A DNA stretch of 33,145 nt from an uncultured Lachnospiraceae bacterium (GCA_910586705.1 CAJUJK010000038.1:1-33145), one strand, 5' to 3'. Shown: positions 1 to 8,668, counted from the first letter of the stretch. The notes: a model not told the origin generated them from the sequence alone. Numbers and translations are program-made.

Positions 1-17
1 TTGTGAAAATATCACAA
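1..17. repeat. 17-bp imperfect operator-like palindrome at window edge
   Basis: TTGTGA, five bases, then TCACAA form a dyad at the very edge of the window. The half-sites resemble those of CRP/FNR-type or Rex-type operators, but the spacer is one base shorter than usual for either. The gene it would serve lies outside the window, so this is only a pattern note. Confidence 0.25.
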
Positions 18-93
18 AATATTTCAATTCTTGATTTTATTGTTGCAAATTACCCTCTTACTTTCCAACTATTCATATCGTATAATTTTGGTT

Positions 94-1410
94 TTAATGT
101 GTGCATTTCGTTGATGTTACCGTATGGGAATAATCTTTCATTATCACCTCTCCACATCTTTCACACACATCTGCGGAATAATAATCTATTTTACAGCCTC
201 CACTAGAATACTTATAATGATATGTAACATATCCCTTCACATAAGAATGTATGCAACCCGCTCTTTCCGTTCCACCATTCTGCAACTCTGACAAGTTATA
301 AGATATACCGTCATCTCCCAAAAATTCCACAAAATCCAATACCTCTTCTTCCGAAAACTGTATCTCCTCCGTGGTAACTCCCCATGTTCCTTTCTCATCC
401 TGCAGTGCCTCAAACATAACAGCATCTGCATCCCTTATCACCTGCGGATTCTCATATGCACAAACGGTCAAAGATCCCCCAAACAAAATAGCCACTCCCA
501 ATAACAGGGACACCACTTTCTCCATTCTATTTCTTTTTCTGCTCTCCATCATATTAATCAACCTCCATTTAATCATTTTTTTGCTTCCGCTTAAGTATGT
601 CCGATATTTTACTTTGTCAAGTCCATCATCCTGCGCCATATTAATAATCAAGTTTCCATACCTCTTTCGTGCCGCTTTATCAAGATCCCGTACCACAATG
701 GCATCGCAGCTCTGTTCACAGTAAACAGACATTGCATAAAAACAAAGATACACCAACGGGTTAAACCAATGCAGAAGAATAGCAAGCAGACTAAGATACC
801 GCCATGCTACATCTGCCCTCTTTACATGGATCAGTTCATGTTTAAGGCTGTAATAAATCTCTTCCTCTGACAGTCCTCTTTCTGGTATGATGACATATTT
901 TCGGAAAACTCCCATTGTACAGACCGTTTCAACTTCATCGGCACACAGTAATACGATCCTCTTTTTGATGCCAGCTTCCTTTTTAACCCTTTCAAATATC
1001 TCCAGATAATTCGGCTGGCTCACCTGCGGGTTTCCAACTGCCACCTTCGCTTCGCGATATTTCCACAAATTTTTGGCACCTGCCAGCAGCAGCCCGCACA
1101 CCCAGACAAACCACATGGCAATTATGTATGCCTGAAAGTTTATATGAAGTCTCCCGCCCTCTTCTATTCCAATGAAATTCATTGTCGCAATGTCATTCAT
1201 GTCCCACTGCCGCCGAATGCCCAGTATACGGGACAGTCCATATTTATACCCACTGTTGTACTTGGGAAACGGCAGACAGAAGAAAAGCAGGTCAAGCCTA
1301 AGCATACCGTACACCCATCCAGGAGAAATCACTCTTTTCCCAAAAACAGCGCACAGCACAATGGCAAGGAATACCAGACTTCCGCTAAGTGACATTGCCA
1401 GAATAAGCAT
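94..1410 (-). CDS. BlaR1/MecR1-type M56 membrane metallopeptidase without penicillin-sensor domain
   Basis: A 438-residue M56-family membrane protease. The N-terminus has hydrophobic segments at about 3-25, 35-48 and 93-112. The zinc protease motif HELIH is at 191-195, and a downstream glutamate near 232 (EQSCD) is the usual third ligand. A further membrane segment lies at about 298-317. In BlaR1/MecR1 this would be followed by a beta-lactam-binding domain of about 250 residues. Here only about 120 residues remain, ending in a Cys/His-rich tail (C-x-H, C, C-x-x-C-G, H, C-x-H) that looks able to bind metal. The signal sensed is therefore probably not a beta-lactam. The ATG overlaps the end of the blaI-like gene by one base, so the two are translationally coupled. 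By family analogy, activation leads to cleavage of the repressor. The family call is firm; the ligand is unknown. Confidence 0.88.
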   Translation of the reverse strand: MLILAMSLSGSLVFLAIVLCAVFGKRVISPGWVYGMLRLDLLFFCLPFPKYNSGYKYGLSRILGIRRQWDMNDIATMNFIGIEEGGRLHINFQAYIIAMWFVWVCGLLLAGAKNLWKYREAKVAVGNPQVSQPNYLEIFERVKKEAGIKKRIVLLCADEVETVCTMGVFRKYVIIPERGLSEEEIYYSLKHELIHVKRADVAWRYLSLLAILLHWFNPLVYLCFYAMSVYCEQSCDAIVVRDLDKAARKRYGNLIINMAQDDGLDKVKYRTYLSGSKKMIKWRLINMMESRKRNRMEKVVSLLLGVAILFGGSLTVCAYENPQVIRDADAVMFEALQDEKGTWGVTTEEIQFSEEEVLDFVEFLGDDGISYNLSELQNGGTERAGCIHSYVKGYVTYHYKYSSGGCKIDYYSADVCERCGEVIMKDYSHTVTSTKCTH

Positions 1411-1796
1411 TATATGTCCTCCAGAAACTTTCTCAGTTCGTCCGCCTCTTTCCCGCTCAGTTTTTCGCCTCCGCTGAATGCCGACATAAACAGATTCAAA
1501 GATCCGTCAAAATAGGAATCCAGAAGATGCCTTGCCCTTGCTTTCTCATACTCCTGCCTGTTTAACGCCTTAAAATACCGCCTTTTCTTAAAACGCTCTT
1601 CCCCTTCACACCGGACAGATATGACACCTTTTTGTTCCATCCGTGTTAAAAATGTAGATAATGTCTGCTTTTTCCACCCCTTTTCCGAGTCTTCTCCAAA
1701 CTGTGCCGCAACGTCCCTGTAGGAATACTCCTTGTCTTCCTTCCACATCCACTCCAGAATTTCTTTTTCGGAGTCAGAAAGTAGTACTTCATTCAT
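1410..1796 (-). CDS. BlaI/MecI-family transcriptional repressor
   Basis: A 128-residue winged-helix repressor. The N-terminal half (about 5-75) has the BlaI pattern: LSDSEKEILEWMW, then a recognition helix around KKQTLSTFLTRMEQKG and a basic wing. The C-terminal half (about 80-128) is the dimerisation region with the GSLNLFMSAF segment, where the family's proteolytic cleavage site normally lies. Length is typical. The ATG at 1796 follows AGGAGG at a good distance. Its stop overlaps the start of the membrane protease gene, the usual BlaI-BlaR1 order. It probably represses its own operon through the dyad in its promoter (1827-1838). Confidence 0.9.
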   Translation of the reverse strand: MNEVLLSDSEKEILEWMWKEDKEYSYRDVAAQFGEDSEKGWKKQTLSTFLTRMEQKGVISVRCEGEERFKKRRYFKALNRQEYEKARARHLLDSYFDGSLNLFMSAFSGGEKLSGKEADELRKFLEDI

Positions 1797-1819
1797 AGTC
1801 TTCTCCTCCTTTCTTCCTC

Positions 1820-1848
1820 ATGGTACTACACGTCTGTATCCCTGTCAA
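1820..1848 (-). promoter_or_regulatory. blaI-blaR1 promoter with BlaI-type operator in the spacer
   Basis: On the minus strand a perfect -35 TTGACA (1843-1848) is followed by 17 bases and TACCAT (1820-1825). The dyad TACA-GACG-TGTA (1827-1838) lies wholly within the spacer. TACA/TGTA half-sites are the signature of BlaI/MecI operators, so the repressor would block RNA polymerase directly. The AGGAGG ribosome site at about 1804-1810 and the ATG at 1796 lie just downstream. Confidence 0.7.
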
Positions 1849-1870
1849 TGCGAGATGATAAAGAACACGC

Positions 1871-1902
1871 AAAAACGGACGACCAGTCACCCGGTCGTCC
1901 GT
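1871..1902 (-). terminator. Intrinsic terminator after glgB
   Basis: A perfect 10-bp stem ACGGACGACC / GGTCGTCCGT (1875-1884 and 1893-1902) with an 8-base loop. It is followed on the minus strand by five T (1871-1875). It lies 14 bases beyond the glgB stop and isolates glgB from the blaI promoter. Confidence 0.9.
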
Positions 1903-1915
1903 CACTATCATTCTT

Positions 1916-3904
1916 TTAAAATACAAATATGGCAGCCGTATAAGGCGGCAGGTCAAACGAAATACTGTAATCCTTAAAATTACACGGCTCTTTCACCGCC
2001 GCAATCTCAGCGGGAATCACGTTCCCGTTTCCACCAAAACGCTTGTCGTCGCTGTTCAAGAGCAGTTTATACTTTTTCTTCTTCGGCACCCCGATCTTAT
2101 AGTTCTCCCACTTCATAGGGGTCATGTTGAGGACAAACATGATATTGTTCTTGCCGGTTTTGTCCTTGCGGTAGAAACTGTATGTACTGCGGTCCGCGTC
2201 GTCAGCATTCAGCCACTCGAAGCCTGCCCAGTCATTGTCGATCGTGTACATTGCCGGATACTTGTTGTAGAGGGCGAGCAGTTCCTTCACGTACTCGTGC
2301 ATCCCCTTATTCTGCTCCTCGCCGAGCAGATTCCAGTCTAACTCCCTCGTCTCGCTCCACTCTCTCTCCTGCCCGAAATCCTGTCCCATAAAGAGCAGCT
2401 TCTTGCCGGAATGCCCTATCATATAGCCGTAGCCCACACGCAGATTCGCGTACTTATCTACAGGATAACCGGGCATCTTGTTGACCATGGAGCACTTCAG
2501 ATGCACCACCTCGTCATGGGAGAGCGGCAGGATATAATTTTCGCTGCTGTTGTAGCTCATGGCAAAGGTCATGGCATAGTGGTTGTTCTTGCGGAAATAC
2601 GGGTCAAGCTTCATATATTCGCAGAAATCATGCATCCACCCCATGTTCCATTTGAAGCTGAATCCAAGACCATCCTCTTCCACCTTGCCCGTCACTTTCG
2701 GCCACGCCGTGGACTCCTCCGCAATGGTAAGGAAGCCGGGGTATGCGCCGTGCACCACGGAGTTTAAGTGCTTGAAGAACTCTATGGCGTCCAGATTTTC
2801 ATTGCCGCCGTACTTATTCGGTACCCACTGACCTTCCTGCTTGCTGTAATCCAGATAGAGCATGGATGCCACGGCGTCAATCCGGATGCCGTCGATATGA
2901 TACTCCCTGATCCAGTAGAGAACGTTCGCAATCAGGAAATTCCTGACCTCATTCTTCGCATAATTAAATATCTTCGTGCCCCAGTCGGGGTGCTCGCCGA
3001 TCCTCGGATCGGGATGCTCAAAAATACACTGTCCGTCAAAACGCCCAAGCCCGTGCGCGTCAGTCGCAAAATGCGCCGGAACCCAGTCAAGGATAACGCC
3101 TATTTTATTCTTGTGCAGCTTGTTGATCAGATACATGAAATCGGAGGGATCACCATGTCTGGAAGTGGGTGCGTAATAACCTGTCACCTGATATCCCCAT
3201 GAACCGTCAAACGGATATTCCGCAATACCCATAAGCTCTATATGTGTATAGTGCATCTCCTTCAGATAATCCACAATTCTGTCTGCGAACTCACGGTAAT
3301 TATAGAAGCCCTCCTCCGTGCCGTCGGGATGTTTCATCCACGAACCGATGTGGCACTCATAGATCGCCATAGGCTCCTGATTATAGTCCTTGCCGTCTCT
3401 TGCCGCCATCCATGCGCTGTCCGACCATTTAAACTTACTGATATCAAAGGTTTTGGAGGCATTGCCCGGACGCATCTCCGCATAGTTTGCAAAGGGATCC
3501 GCCTTATAAAGCTTTTCGCCCGCGGGTGTGCGGATCAGATACTTGTAAAGCTCATTCTCGCCCACATCCGGGATAAAAAGCTTATAGATCCCGCCGGGAC
3601 CCAGTTTCTCCATCGCATGTTTTTCTTCATCCCAGCCGTTAAAGGTTCCTATCACATGAACGCTTGCCGCGTTGGGCGCCCATACTGCGAAAAACATACC
3701 CTTCACGCCGTTTTCCACGGAAGGATGTGCCCCCAGCTTTTTATAAATGTCATAGTGCGTTCCCTGTGCGAACACATACTGGTCAGCCTCGGAGATAAAT
3801 ACCTCCTCCATCGTTTCCTTCTCTGCTTTCTGGGGAACCGCCTTTTCCTGTTTCCCCTGCTTTTTCTGCACTCCCGACGGCTTAGCCGCTTTCTTTACTG
3901 CCAT
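1916..3904 (-). CDS. glgB: 1,4-alpha-glucan branching enzyme (GH13)
   Basis: A 662-residue glycogen branching enzyme, which cuts alpha-1,4 chains and rejoins them as alpha-1,6 branches. After a low-complexity Lys/Ala/Gln-rich leader (1-35) come an N-terminal CBM48-type beta-sandwich (about 45-160) and the GH13 barrel. The catalytic residues are visible at the family's spacing: nucleophile D343 in GIRIDAVASM, acid/base E396 in TIAEES, and D464 in LSHDEVVH. The separations of 53 and 68 match the E. coli enzyme. The C-terminal all-beta domain ends in PYTAAIFVF. The ATG follows AGGGGG. The gene sits 53 bases downstream of the TPR/pseudo-AAA+ gene and is probably co-transcribed with it. No glgA, glgC, glgD or glgP is present here. 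The charged leader is longer than in many GlgB proteins; its role is unknown. Confidence 0.96.
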   Translation of the reverse strand: MAVKKAAKPSGVQKKQGKQEKAVPQKAEKETMEEVFISEADQYVFAQGTHYDIYKKLGAHPSVENGVKGMFFAVWAPNAASVHVIGTFNGWDEEKHAMEKLGPGGIYKLFIPDVGENELYKYLIRTPAGEKLYKADPFANYAEMRPGNASKTFDISKFKWSDSAWMAARDGKDYNQEPMAIYECHIGSWMKHPDGTEEGFYNYREFADRIVDYLKEMHYTHIELMGIAEYPFDGSWGYQVTGYYAPTSRHGDPSDFMYLINKLHKNKIGVILDWVPAHFATDAHGLGRFDGQCIFEHPDPRIGEHPDWGTKIFNYAKNEVRNFLIANVLYWIREYHIDGIRIDAVASMLYLDYSKQEGQWVPNKYGGNENLDAIEFFKHLNSVVHGAYPGFLTIAEESTAWPKVTGKVEEDGLGFSFKWNMGWMHDFCEYMKLDPYFRKNNHYAMTFAMSYNSSENYILPLSHDEVVHLKCSMVNKMPGYPVDKYANLRVGYGYMIGHSGKKLLFMGQDFGQEREWSETRELDWNLLGEEQNKGMHEYVKELLALYNKYPAMYTIDNDWAGFEWLNADDADRSTYSFYRKDKTGKNNIMFVLNMTPMKWENYKIGVPKKKKYKLLLNSDDKRFGGNGNVIPAEIAAVKEPCNFKDYSISFDLPPYTAAIFVF

Positions 3905-3957
3905 AACCTAACCCCCTGTTTTTTATTGCATGAGAGACTAGAATAAACTGCTTTATT

Positions 3958-6555
3958 TTAGTAATGCATGAAGTCCTTCTCCCGCAGTATAATCATGTCC
4001 TCTTCATCATACCTCTTTGCGAGTAAAATATCCATAAAATGTTTCGGTGTTTTTTTATTGGCGTACTCGATCGCCTCGTCCACCAGATCTTTCACCTCGG
4101 AGATCGTCACTTCATGGTCGCTCGTCTGCCTGTCCGCAATCCTCGTATGAAGCGCGAGGATACCAAATTCGTCAATGGAATACTCCATGTCTTCCGCATA
4201 CTGCTTCGCGTATGCCACCAACGACTCATTGTCCAGCGGTTCAATGTCCACACGCAGGTTAAAACTGTTTGTGAGCGCGCTGTTTTTGGAAAGCAGCTCA
4301 TTCACTTCCGCCTTCGTGCCCACAAGCAGCGCCAGAAGACCCATATTCTCCTTCTCAAGCACCTTGATCACGGACGCCACGGTAGCCGCCTTCAGCTTTG
4401 CCGCCTCCACAATAATCAATGCGCCGTTATCCATTTTGGAGAAAGTCGCCTCCACATCCTTCTTATTTAAGATGTGTCCCTCGATCTTTGCCACCTTCCC
4501 GGAAAAATTGCTGTCATTGTACTGCATTTCCCGGATCAGCGCTTTCGCCAGCGACATTGTCGTAAGCTCTTCTTCGCCGGTGATAATGATATTCCCCGTG
4601 CAGGACGCCAGACTCATATTATCCAGCACATGGATCAGCTGTTTCCTCGACTTGCGCTGATGCACAAACTTTCCGAAAAGCTCCTGTTCTTCCGGGCTGA
4701 GTTCCCTGTCCTTCGCGATTTCCTCCTCGGAATCCGCCTCTCCTGCCTCCTGTGCCGGAGCCGCTTCCCTCGCCGGCTTTTCCGCCGGCTTCTGTGCGTC
4801 TGCCTCAGCAGTTTCCGCATCGTCCAAAACATCCGTATCTTCCGATTCCGGAACCGTTTCCTGCTCTTCCTCCCGCGCCGGAGCCGCTTCCGCCTTCTTC
4901 GCCGGAACATCCCGGTCCGGCACATCATCCGGGAAAACCACTTTCTTCACGTGCGGATTTTTACTGGATTCCTTCATAATTGCCGCCATAAAGGCTTTTT
5001 CCAGTTCTTCCAGAAGACCGTTCTTAGTCGCCTCGTCAAAGCTTGCAAACAGACTGCCCGTCTGCGCCATAATATGCTGGCGGACGTCCTCCATCCTCTT
5101 TTCCTGATTATCCTTTTTCATCTGTTCCCACTCAGCCATAATATCGTCGATGCTGAGCTGGCCAGTGATCTGTTTCTCCACCTTTTCCGCGTCGGGCAGT
5201 ACAAAACTGATCTGTCCGTCGTACTCCTGCGCCAGATATTTATCGTATTCTGTGGGCTTGGATGCTGCCAGCGCCTGCTCCCTGAGCGCTCTTGCCTGCA
5301 GCCGCTCCGCCTCTCTCGTCATTTCCTCTATGATTTTCTGTGCGTCAAACGCCACCGTGTCATCCCGCACGATCTCTTCGCTTGCCGTCTGCAGTTCTTC
5401 TTCATTCAAGGCATTTATATTAGGCAGTTTCGCCGTTTCCTCCAGAAGCGGCGCAATGATCGTATCCGTGATAGACGGCTCGGGCTTCCGCTCTCCCGGC
5501 TTCCCGAAAGGTATCGGCTCCTTTTTTGCAGAAACCTCCGGCTCCTCAAAAACTTCCCCGGCTTCATATGCCTCCTCCGGCGCGGCCTCTTCCACATCCT
5601 CCGAAAAGTCCGAAGTCTCCTCAAAATCATCCATGTCCACTGACATGTCATCCGGCTCCTGCACACCGCGGGGTACGTCCTCCCCGTCGTCCAGAACCTC
5701 TTTCATGCTCTCCGCCAGCGCCATCTGCAGATTTATGGTATTATACTGCCCCACATCCACCGTCTTGACCTCGGGCAATTCCGTGGTGGGCGCCGCCAGC
5801 ACGTCCTCCTCATCCCCGTAGAGCCCGGTTTCGCCGTGGCTGATCTCTTCCGCCACCTGTGTGTCCCCCGAAATCCCGTCGGATTCTTCCTCCACCTCCG
5901 GCTCCTCGTCCACATTTTCTCCCGCGCTTCTTCCCTCTATGTAGGCGTCATATTTTTCCTGCTGCTCCGGGTCAAGCGGCTGATGCAGCGCCTTAAGCTC
6001 AAGCGCCTTGATCACATATCGTCCCTCGCCAAACCAGAGGAACATCTCGTCACATTCCTCCACGCATTTCGTGGTCAGACCGATGCGGTGGTACAGATAA
6101 GCCAGCTCATACACCCACTTCTCTCTCGGCTCCCGTTTCTTAAACTCCTCCAGAATCGCGATCCGCTCTTCTATACTGACGTCCAGCGCCTCATAAAGGC
6201 GGTACTGCAAAACATAGCGCCCCGTGTCTCTCGGCGCGATCTGCACAAATTCCTTATAGTATTCGCTTGCCTGATCGTACTCTCCCATCTTGATGCAAAG
6301 CTCGCACAGGGAGTAGATGATCAGCCTGCCCGTAGGGTGTTTTTCATAGGCGAGGAGAAGAATGTCCTTGCTCTCCTGAAACCGTCTGTTAATCTTATAC
6401 AGATCGCTGATCGTACAGAGCATCATCACGCTTCTGACCCTGCGCCAGTCAATCTTATCAGCGATCTTTGCCGCCTCCGCGTACTCTCCCTCTGCAATCA
6501 GCGCTTTGATCTCATCTGCGCTTGCTTTGTACTCAAACTTATCCAAGGTACCCAC
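3958..6555 (-). CDS. TPR protein with degenerate CbbX/SpoVK-like AAA+ domain
   Basis: An 865-residue probable cytoplasmic scaffold or regulator of unknown function. Residues about 10-215 form TPR-like helical repeats. About 215-630 is long, acidic, Glu/Asp/Ala/Pro-rich and probably disordered, with short helical stretches. About 640-865 follows the fold pattern of CbbX/SpoVK-type AAA+ domains, but the chemistry is missing. The P-loop position reads TGEEELTTMS (659-668) instead of GxxGTGKT. The Walker B position reads ALIIVEAAKL instead of hhhhDEA. The arginine-finger SRF position reads NSF. This looks like a pseudo-ATPase used for binding rather than hydrolysis. It is the first gene of a likely two-gene unit with glgB, and a good promoter lies 59 bases upstream. 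The ATG at 6555 has a GAGGTGGGTACC-type ribosome site. The domain layout is fairly sure; the role is not. Confidence 0.8.
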   Translation of the reverse strand: MGTLDKFEYKASADEIKALIAEGEYAEAAKIADKIDWRRVRSVMMLCTISDLYKINRRFQESKDILLLAYEKHPTGRLIIYSLCELCIKMGEYDQASEYYKEFVQIAPRDTGRYVLQYRLYEALDVSIEERIAILEEFKKREPREKWVYELAYLYHRIGLTTKCVEECDEMFLWFGEGRYVIKALELKALHQPLDPEQQEKYDAYIEGRSAGENVDEEPEVEEESDGISGDTQVAEEISHGETGLYGDEEDVLAAPTTELPEVKTVDVGQYNTINLQMALAESMKEVLDDGEDVPRGVQEPDDMSVDMDDFEETSDFSEDVEEAAPEEAYEAGEVFEEPEVSAKKEPIPFGKPGERKPEPSITDTIIAPLLEETAKLPNINALNEEELQTASEEIVRDDTVAFDAQKIIEEMTREAERLQARALREQALAASKPTEYDKYLAQEYDGQISFVLPDAEKVEKQITGQLSIDDIMAEWEQMKKDNQEKRMEDVRQHIMAQTGSLFASFDEATKNGLLEELEKAFMAAIMKESSKNPHVKKVVFPDDVPDRDVPAKKAEAAPAREEEQETVPESEDTDVLDDAETAEADAQKPAEKPAREAAPAQEAGEADSEEEIAKDRELSPEEQELFGKFVHQRKSRKQLIHVLDNMSLASCTGNIIITGEEELTTMSLAKALIREMQYNDSNFSGKVAKIEGHILNKKDVEATFSKMDNGALIIVEAAKLKAATVASVIKVLEKENMGLLALLVGTKAEVNELLSKNSALTNSFNLRVDIEPLDNESLVAYAKQYAEDMEYSIDEFGILALHTRIADRQTSDHEVTISEVKDLVDEAIEYANKKTPKHFMDILLAKRYDEEDMIILREKDFMHY

Positions 6556-6613
6556 CTCATCAACGTACTTTCACTGTTTTATCCGTTTACACAATGACCC
6601 TATTATCTGTTTC

Positions 6614-6642
6614 AGTTTACCATAGTCCCTTATCAATGTAAA
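6614..6642 (-). promoter_or_regulatory. Sigma-A-type promoter for the TPR/pseudo-AAA+ gene
   Basis: On the minus strand TTTACA (6637-6642), 17 bases, then TAAACT (6614-6619), about 59 bases ahead of the ATG. It matches 5/6 and 4/6 of consensus. The rest of the 181-base gap down to rsmA holds a run of seven T but no convincing hairpin. Confidence 0.5.
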
Positions 6643-6736
6643 CAAAATCCGTCGAAAAAAAGCACCTCTTCTCCCAATATATGGAACTGTATCCCGGAAA
6701 AATCACCTTATCTTGTATTTATATGGAATCCACCTC

Positions 6737-7603
6737 TCACTTTCCCATCCGCAGAAGGCGGTCGGATAATTCTGCAAACTGTTCCAAAGTAAACGTTTCC
6801 CCGCGCACCATTGGGGAGAGACCCATCTCTTCCAGCGCCGCCTCCACCTGCCCTCTTGTCACGCTTAATCCCCCCGCATTGGCAAGCCCGTTTGCCAGCG
6901 TTTTCCGTCTCTGGTTAAAAGACGCCCGGATGACGGCAAACAGAAACGCCTCGTCAGCCGTTTCCACCGGCGGTTTCTCATATCTTGTCAGCCGCACCAC
7001 CGTGCTGTCCACGTTGGGACGGGGCAGAAAGCAGGACGCCGGCACTCTCGCAACAATCTCCGGCTTCGCGTAATACTGCACCGCCAGCGACAACGCCCCG
7101 TAATCCTTGGAACCCGGTCCCGTCTGCATACGGTCCGCCACCTCGCTCTGCACCATGACCGTGATGCTCGCAAGCGGTATCCGGCTCTCAAAAAGCGCCA
7201 TAATAATCGGCGTCGTTATATAATAGGGAAGATTCGCCACCACCTTGAAGGGATGTCCGCCGTTCTCCTCTGCCAGCGCGCCAAGATCCACCTTCAAGAT
7301 ATCCGCGCACATCACTGTGACATTGTCATAAGGAGACAATGTCTCTTCCAGAATCGGTATAAGTTCCCTGTCAATTTCTACTGCCACGACCCGTTCTGCC
7401 GCCTCCGCAAGGTACTGCGTCATAGTGCCGATTCCCGGACCGATCTCCAGAACGCAGTCATCCTTCGTAATCTGCGCCGCCTCCACGATCTTTGCGAGAA
7501 TGTTGGCGTCGATCAGAAAATTCTGCCCGTATTTCTTCTGCATACGGAACTGATGTTTCCTAAGTATCTCCGATGTGTTTGTAAAATTACCTAAGTCAGC
7601 CAT
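6737..7603 (-). CDS. rsmA: 16S rRNA (adenine(1518)-N6/adenine(1519)-N6)-dimethyltransferase
   Basis: A 288-residue RsmA/KsgA, which dimethylates two adjacent adenines in the 3' terminal hairpin of 16S rRNA using S-adenosylmethionine. Visible motifs are the N-terminal KKYGQNFL signature, the SAM-binding loop VLEIGPGIGTMT, and catalytic NLPYY. An open frame continues 42 codons upstream, but that part is low-quality Arg/Gly sequence overlapping tatD. I chose the internal ATG at 7603 (MADLGNFTN) because AAGGCGGG lies just ahead of it. The gap to the tatD stop is 31 bases, the usual tatD-rsmA pairing. Loss of this enzyme gives kasugamycin resistance in other bacteria. Confidence 0.96.
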   Translation of the reverse strand: MADLGNFTNTSEILRKHQFRMQKKYGQNFLIDANILAKIVEAAQITKDDCVLEIGPGIGTMTQYLAEAAERVVAVEIDRELIPILEETLSPYDNVTVMCADILKVDLGALAEENGGHPFKVVANLPYYITTPIIMALFESRIPLASITVMVQSEVADRMQTGPGSKDYGALSLAVQYYAKPEIVARVPASCFLPRPNVDSTVVRLTRYEKPPVETADEAFLFAVIRASFNQRRKTLANGLANAGGLSVTRGQVEAALEEMGLSPMVRGETFTLEQFAELSDRLLRMGK

Positions 7604-7634
7604 AACCCGCCTTTCTGTGCCGCCCCCAACGCCC

Positions 7635-8399
7635 TCATAACCCGAAGAGTTTTCTCGCGTTCCGCTCCGTGATTTCCACCACTTCCTCGCAGGGAATCCC
7701 CTTAAGTTCCGCGATCGCTTCCGCCACAAAGGGCAGATTCAGCGAGGAATTGCGCCCTCCCCGGTACGGCTCCGGCGCAAGATACGGACTGTCCGTCTCC
7801 AGAAGAATCTTTTCCAGAGGAATATACTGCACCGCCTCTTTCAGCTTCTTCGCATTCTTAAAAGTAATGACGCCGCCGATACCGAAATAGAAATCCATGT
7901 TCAGATATTCCCGCGCCATCTCCTTCGCATAAGAAAAACAGTGCACCACGCCGCCGATCTCCCCCGCGCGATGCGCCTGCATGATGTCCAGCGTATCCTT
8001 CGCCGCCTCTCTGGAATGGATGATCACGGGAAGCTTTACTTCCCTCGCCAGCACAAGCTGTCTGGCAAACCACTCCTTCTGCACGGATACCGCCGGCTCG
8101 GGATAATGGTAATCCAGTCCCGTCTCGCCTACCGCAACAATCTTTTCATGGCTGCACCACGCGCGCAGCCGCTCCATGCCTTCCTCCGAAAGCTCCTCCA
8201 CCTCGCTGGGATGCACACCCACCGCCCCATATATAAAAGGGTACTGCTCCGCCAGCTTCACCGTCGCCTCGCTCCCCGCCAGACTGGCGCCGATATTGAC
8301 TACCGTGCCGATCCCGTGCGCCGCCAGTGAAGAAAGCAGCTCCTCCCTGTCCGCATCAAAATCCTCGTCATCATAGTGCGCATGACTCTCAAAGATCAT
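7635..8399 (-). CDS. tatD: TatD-family metal-dependent DNase
   Basis: A 254-residue TatD-type hydrolase, a TIM barrel with a two-metal site, implicated in DNA 3' end processing and repair. Metal-ligand motifs in order are SHAHYD (H6, H8), VGETGLDYH, VIIHSREA, VHCFSY and LETDSPYLAP. Length is typical. The ATG at 8399 follows a GGGAGAG ribosome site. It is the first gene of a tatD-rsmA unit with a promoter about 75 bases upstream. metG, often found ahead of tatD in Firmicutes, is not here. Confidence 0.95.
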   Translation of the reverse strand: MIFESHAHYDDEDFDADREELLSSLAAHGIGTVVNIGASLAGSEATVKLAEQYPFIYGAVGVHPSEVEELSEEGMERLRAWCSHEKIVAVGETGLDYHYPEPAVSVQKEWFARQLVLAREVKLPVIIHSREAAKDTLDIMQAHRAGEIGGVVHCFSYAKEMAREYLNMDFYFGIGGVITFKNAKKLKEAVQYIPLEKILLETDSPYLAPEPYRGGRNSSLNLPFVAEAIAELKGIPCEEVVEITERNARKLFGL

Positions 8400-8475
8400 A
8401 TAATCTCTCCCTTCCGCCGCTCATATCCCGTGGTTATTAGCGCCGCATAAGCCAGTCGTTTCAATCTGTGAATAA

Positions 8476-8504
8476 TGTACCATTTTGATCCTGCAAATGC
8501 AAAT
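8476..8504 (-). promoter_or_regulatory. Promoter for tatD-rsmA
   Basis: On the minus strand TTGCAT (8499-8504), 17 bases, then TACATT (8476-8481). It is divergent from the tRNA promoter in the same A/T-rich gap. The -35 is weak, so this is moderate support only. Confidence 0.4.
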
Positions 8505-8548
8505 ACTAAAAAATTTTGTAATATTCTTAAAAAACTTTAAAAAAATAC

Positions 8549-8577
8549 TTGCATTACGGTAAACATTATACTATAAT
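8549..8577 (+). promoter_or_regulatory. Promoter for tRNA-Lys
   Basis: TTGCAT (8549-8554), 17 bases, then a perfect TATAAT (8572-8577). Transcription would begin about 6 bases before the mature tRNA 5' end, typical of a monocistronic tRNA gene. Confidence 0.65.
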
Positions 8578-8589
8578 AACTCTTGCGTT

Positions 8590-8662
8590 GCACCGCTAGC
8601 TCAGTTGGTAGAGCACCTGACTCTTAATCAGGGTGTCCAGGGTTCGAGCCCCTGGCGGTGCA
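8590..8662 (+). tRNA. tRNA-Lys (anticodon CTT)
   Basis: A complete cloverleaf of 73 bases. The 7-bp acceptor stem is GCACCGC / GCGGTGC. The D arm carries AGCTCAGTTGGTAGAGC. The anticodon stem CCTGA/TCAGG encloses loop CTCTTAA with anticodon CTT, which reads AAG. The T arm has GGTTCGAGCC, and the discriminator base is A. CCA is not encoded and must be added after transcription. Confidence 0.97.
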
Positions 8663-8668
8663 TTTGGA

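Noticed and set aside
3..206. Plus-strand frame of 67 residues at the left edge
   Set aside because: It overlaps the end of the M56 protease gene antisense, has no ribosome site and low-complexity hydrophobic composition.
4474..5643. Long plus-strand frame of 389 residues
   Set aside because: Antisense shadow of the acidic region of the TPR gene; Arg/Leu/Phe-rich composition is typical of such shadows.
7604..7729. N-terminal extension of rsmA by 42 codons
   Set aside because: It overlaps tatD, is Arg/Gly-rich and lacks family similarity; the ATG at 7603 has a good ribosome site.
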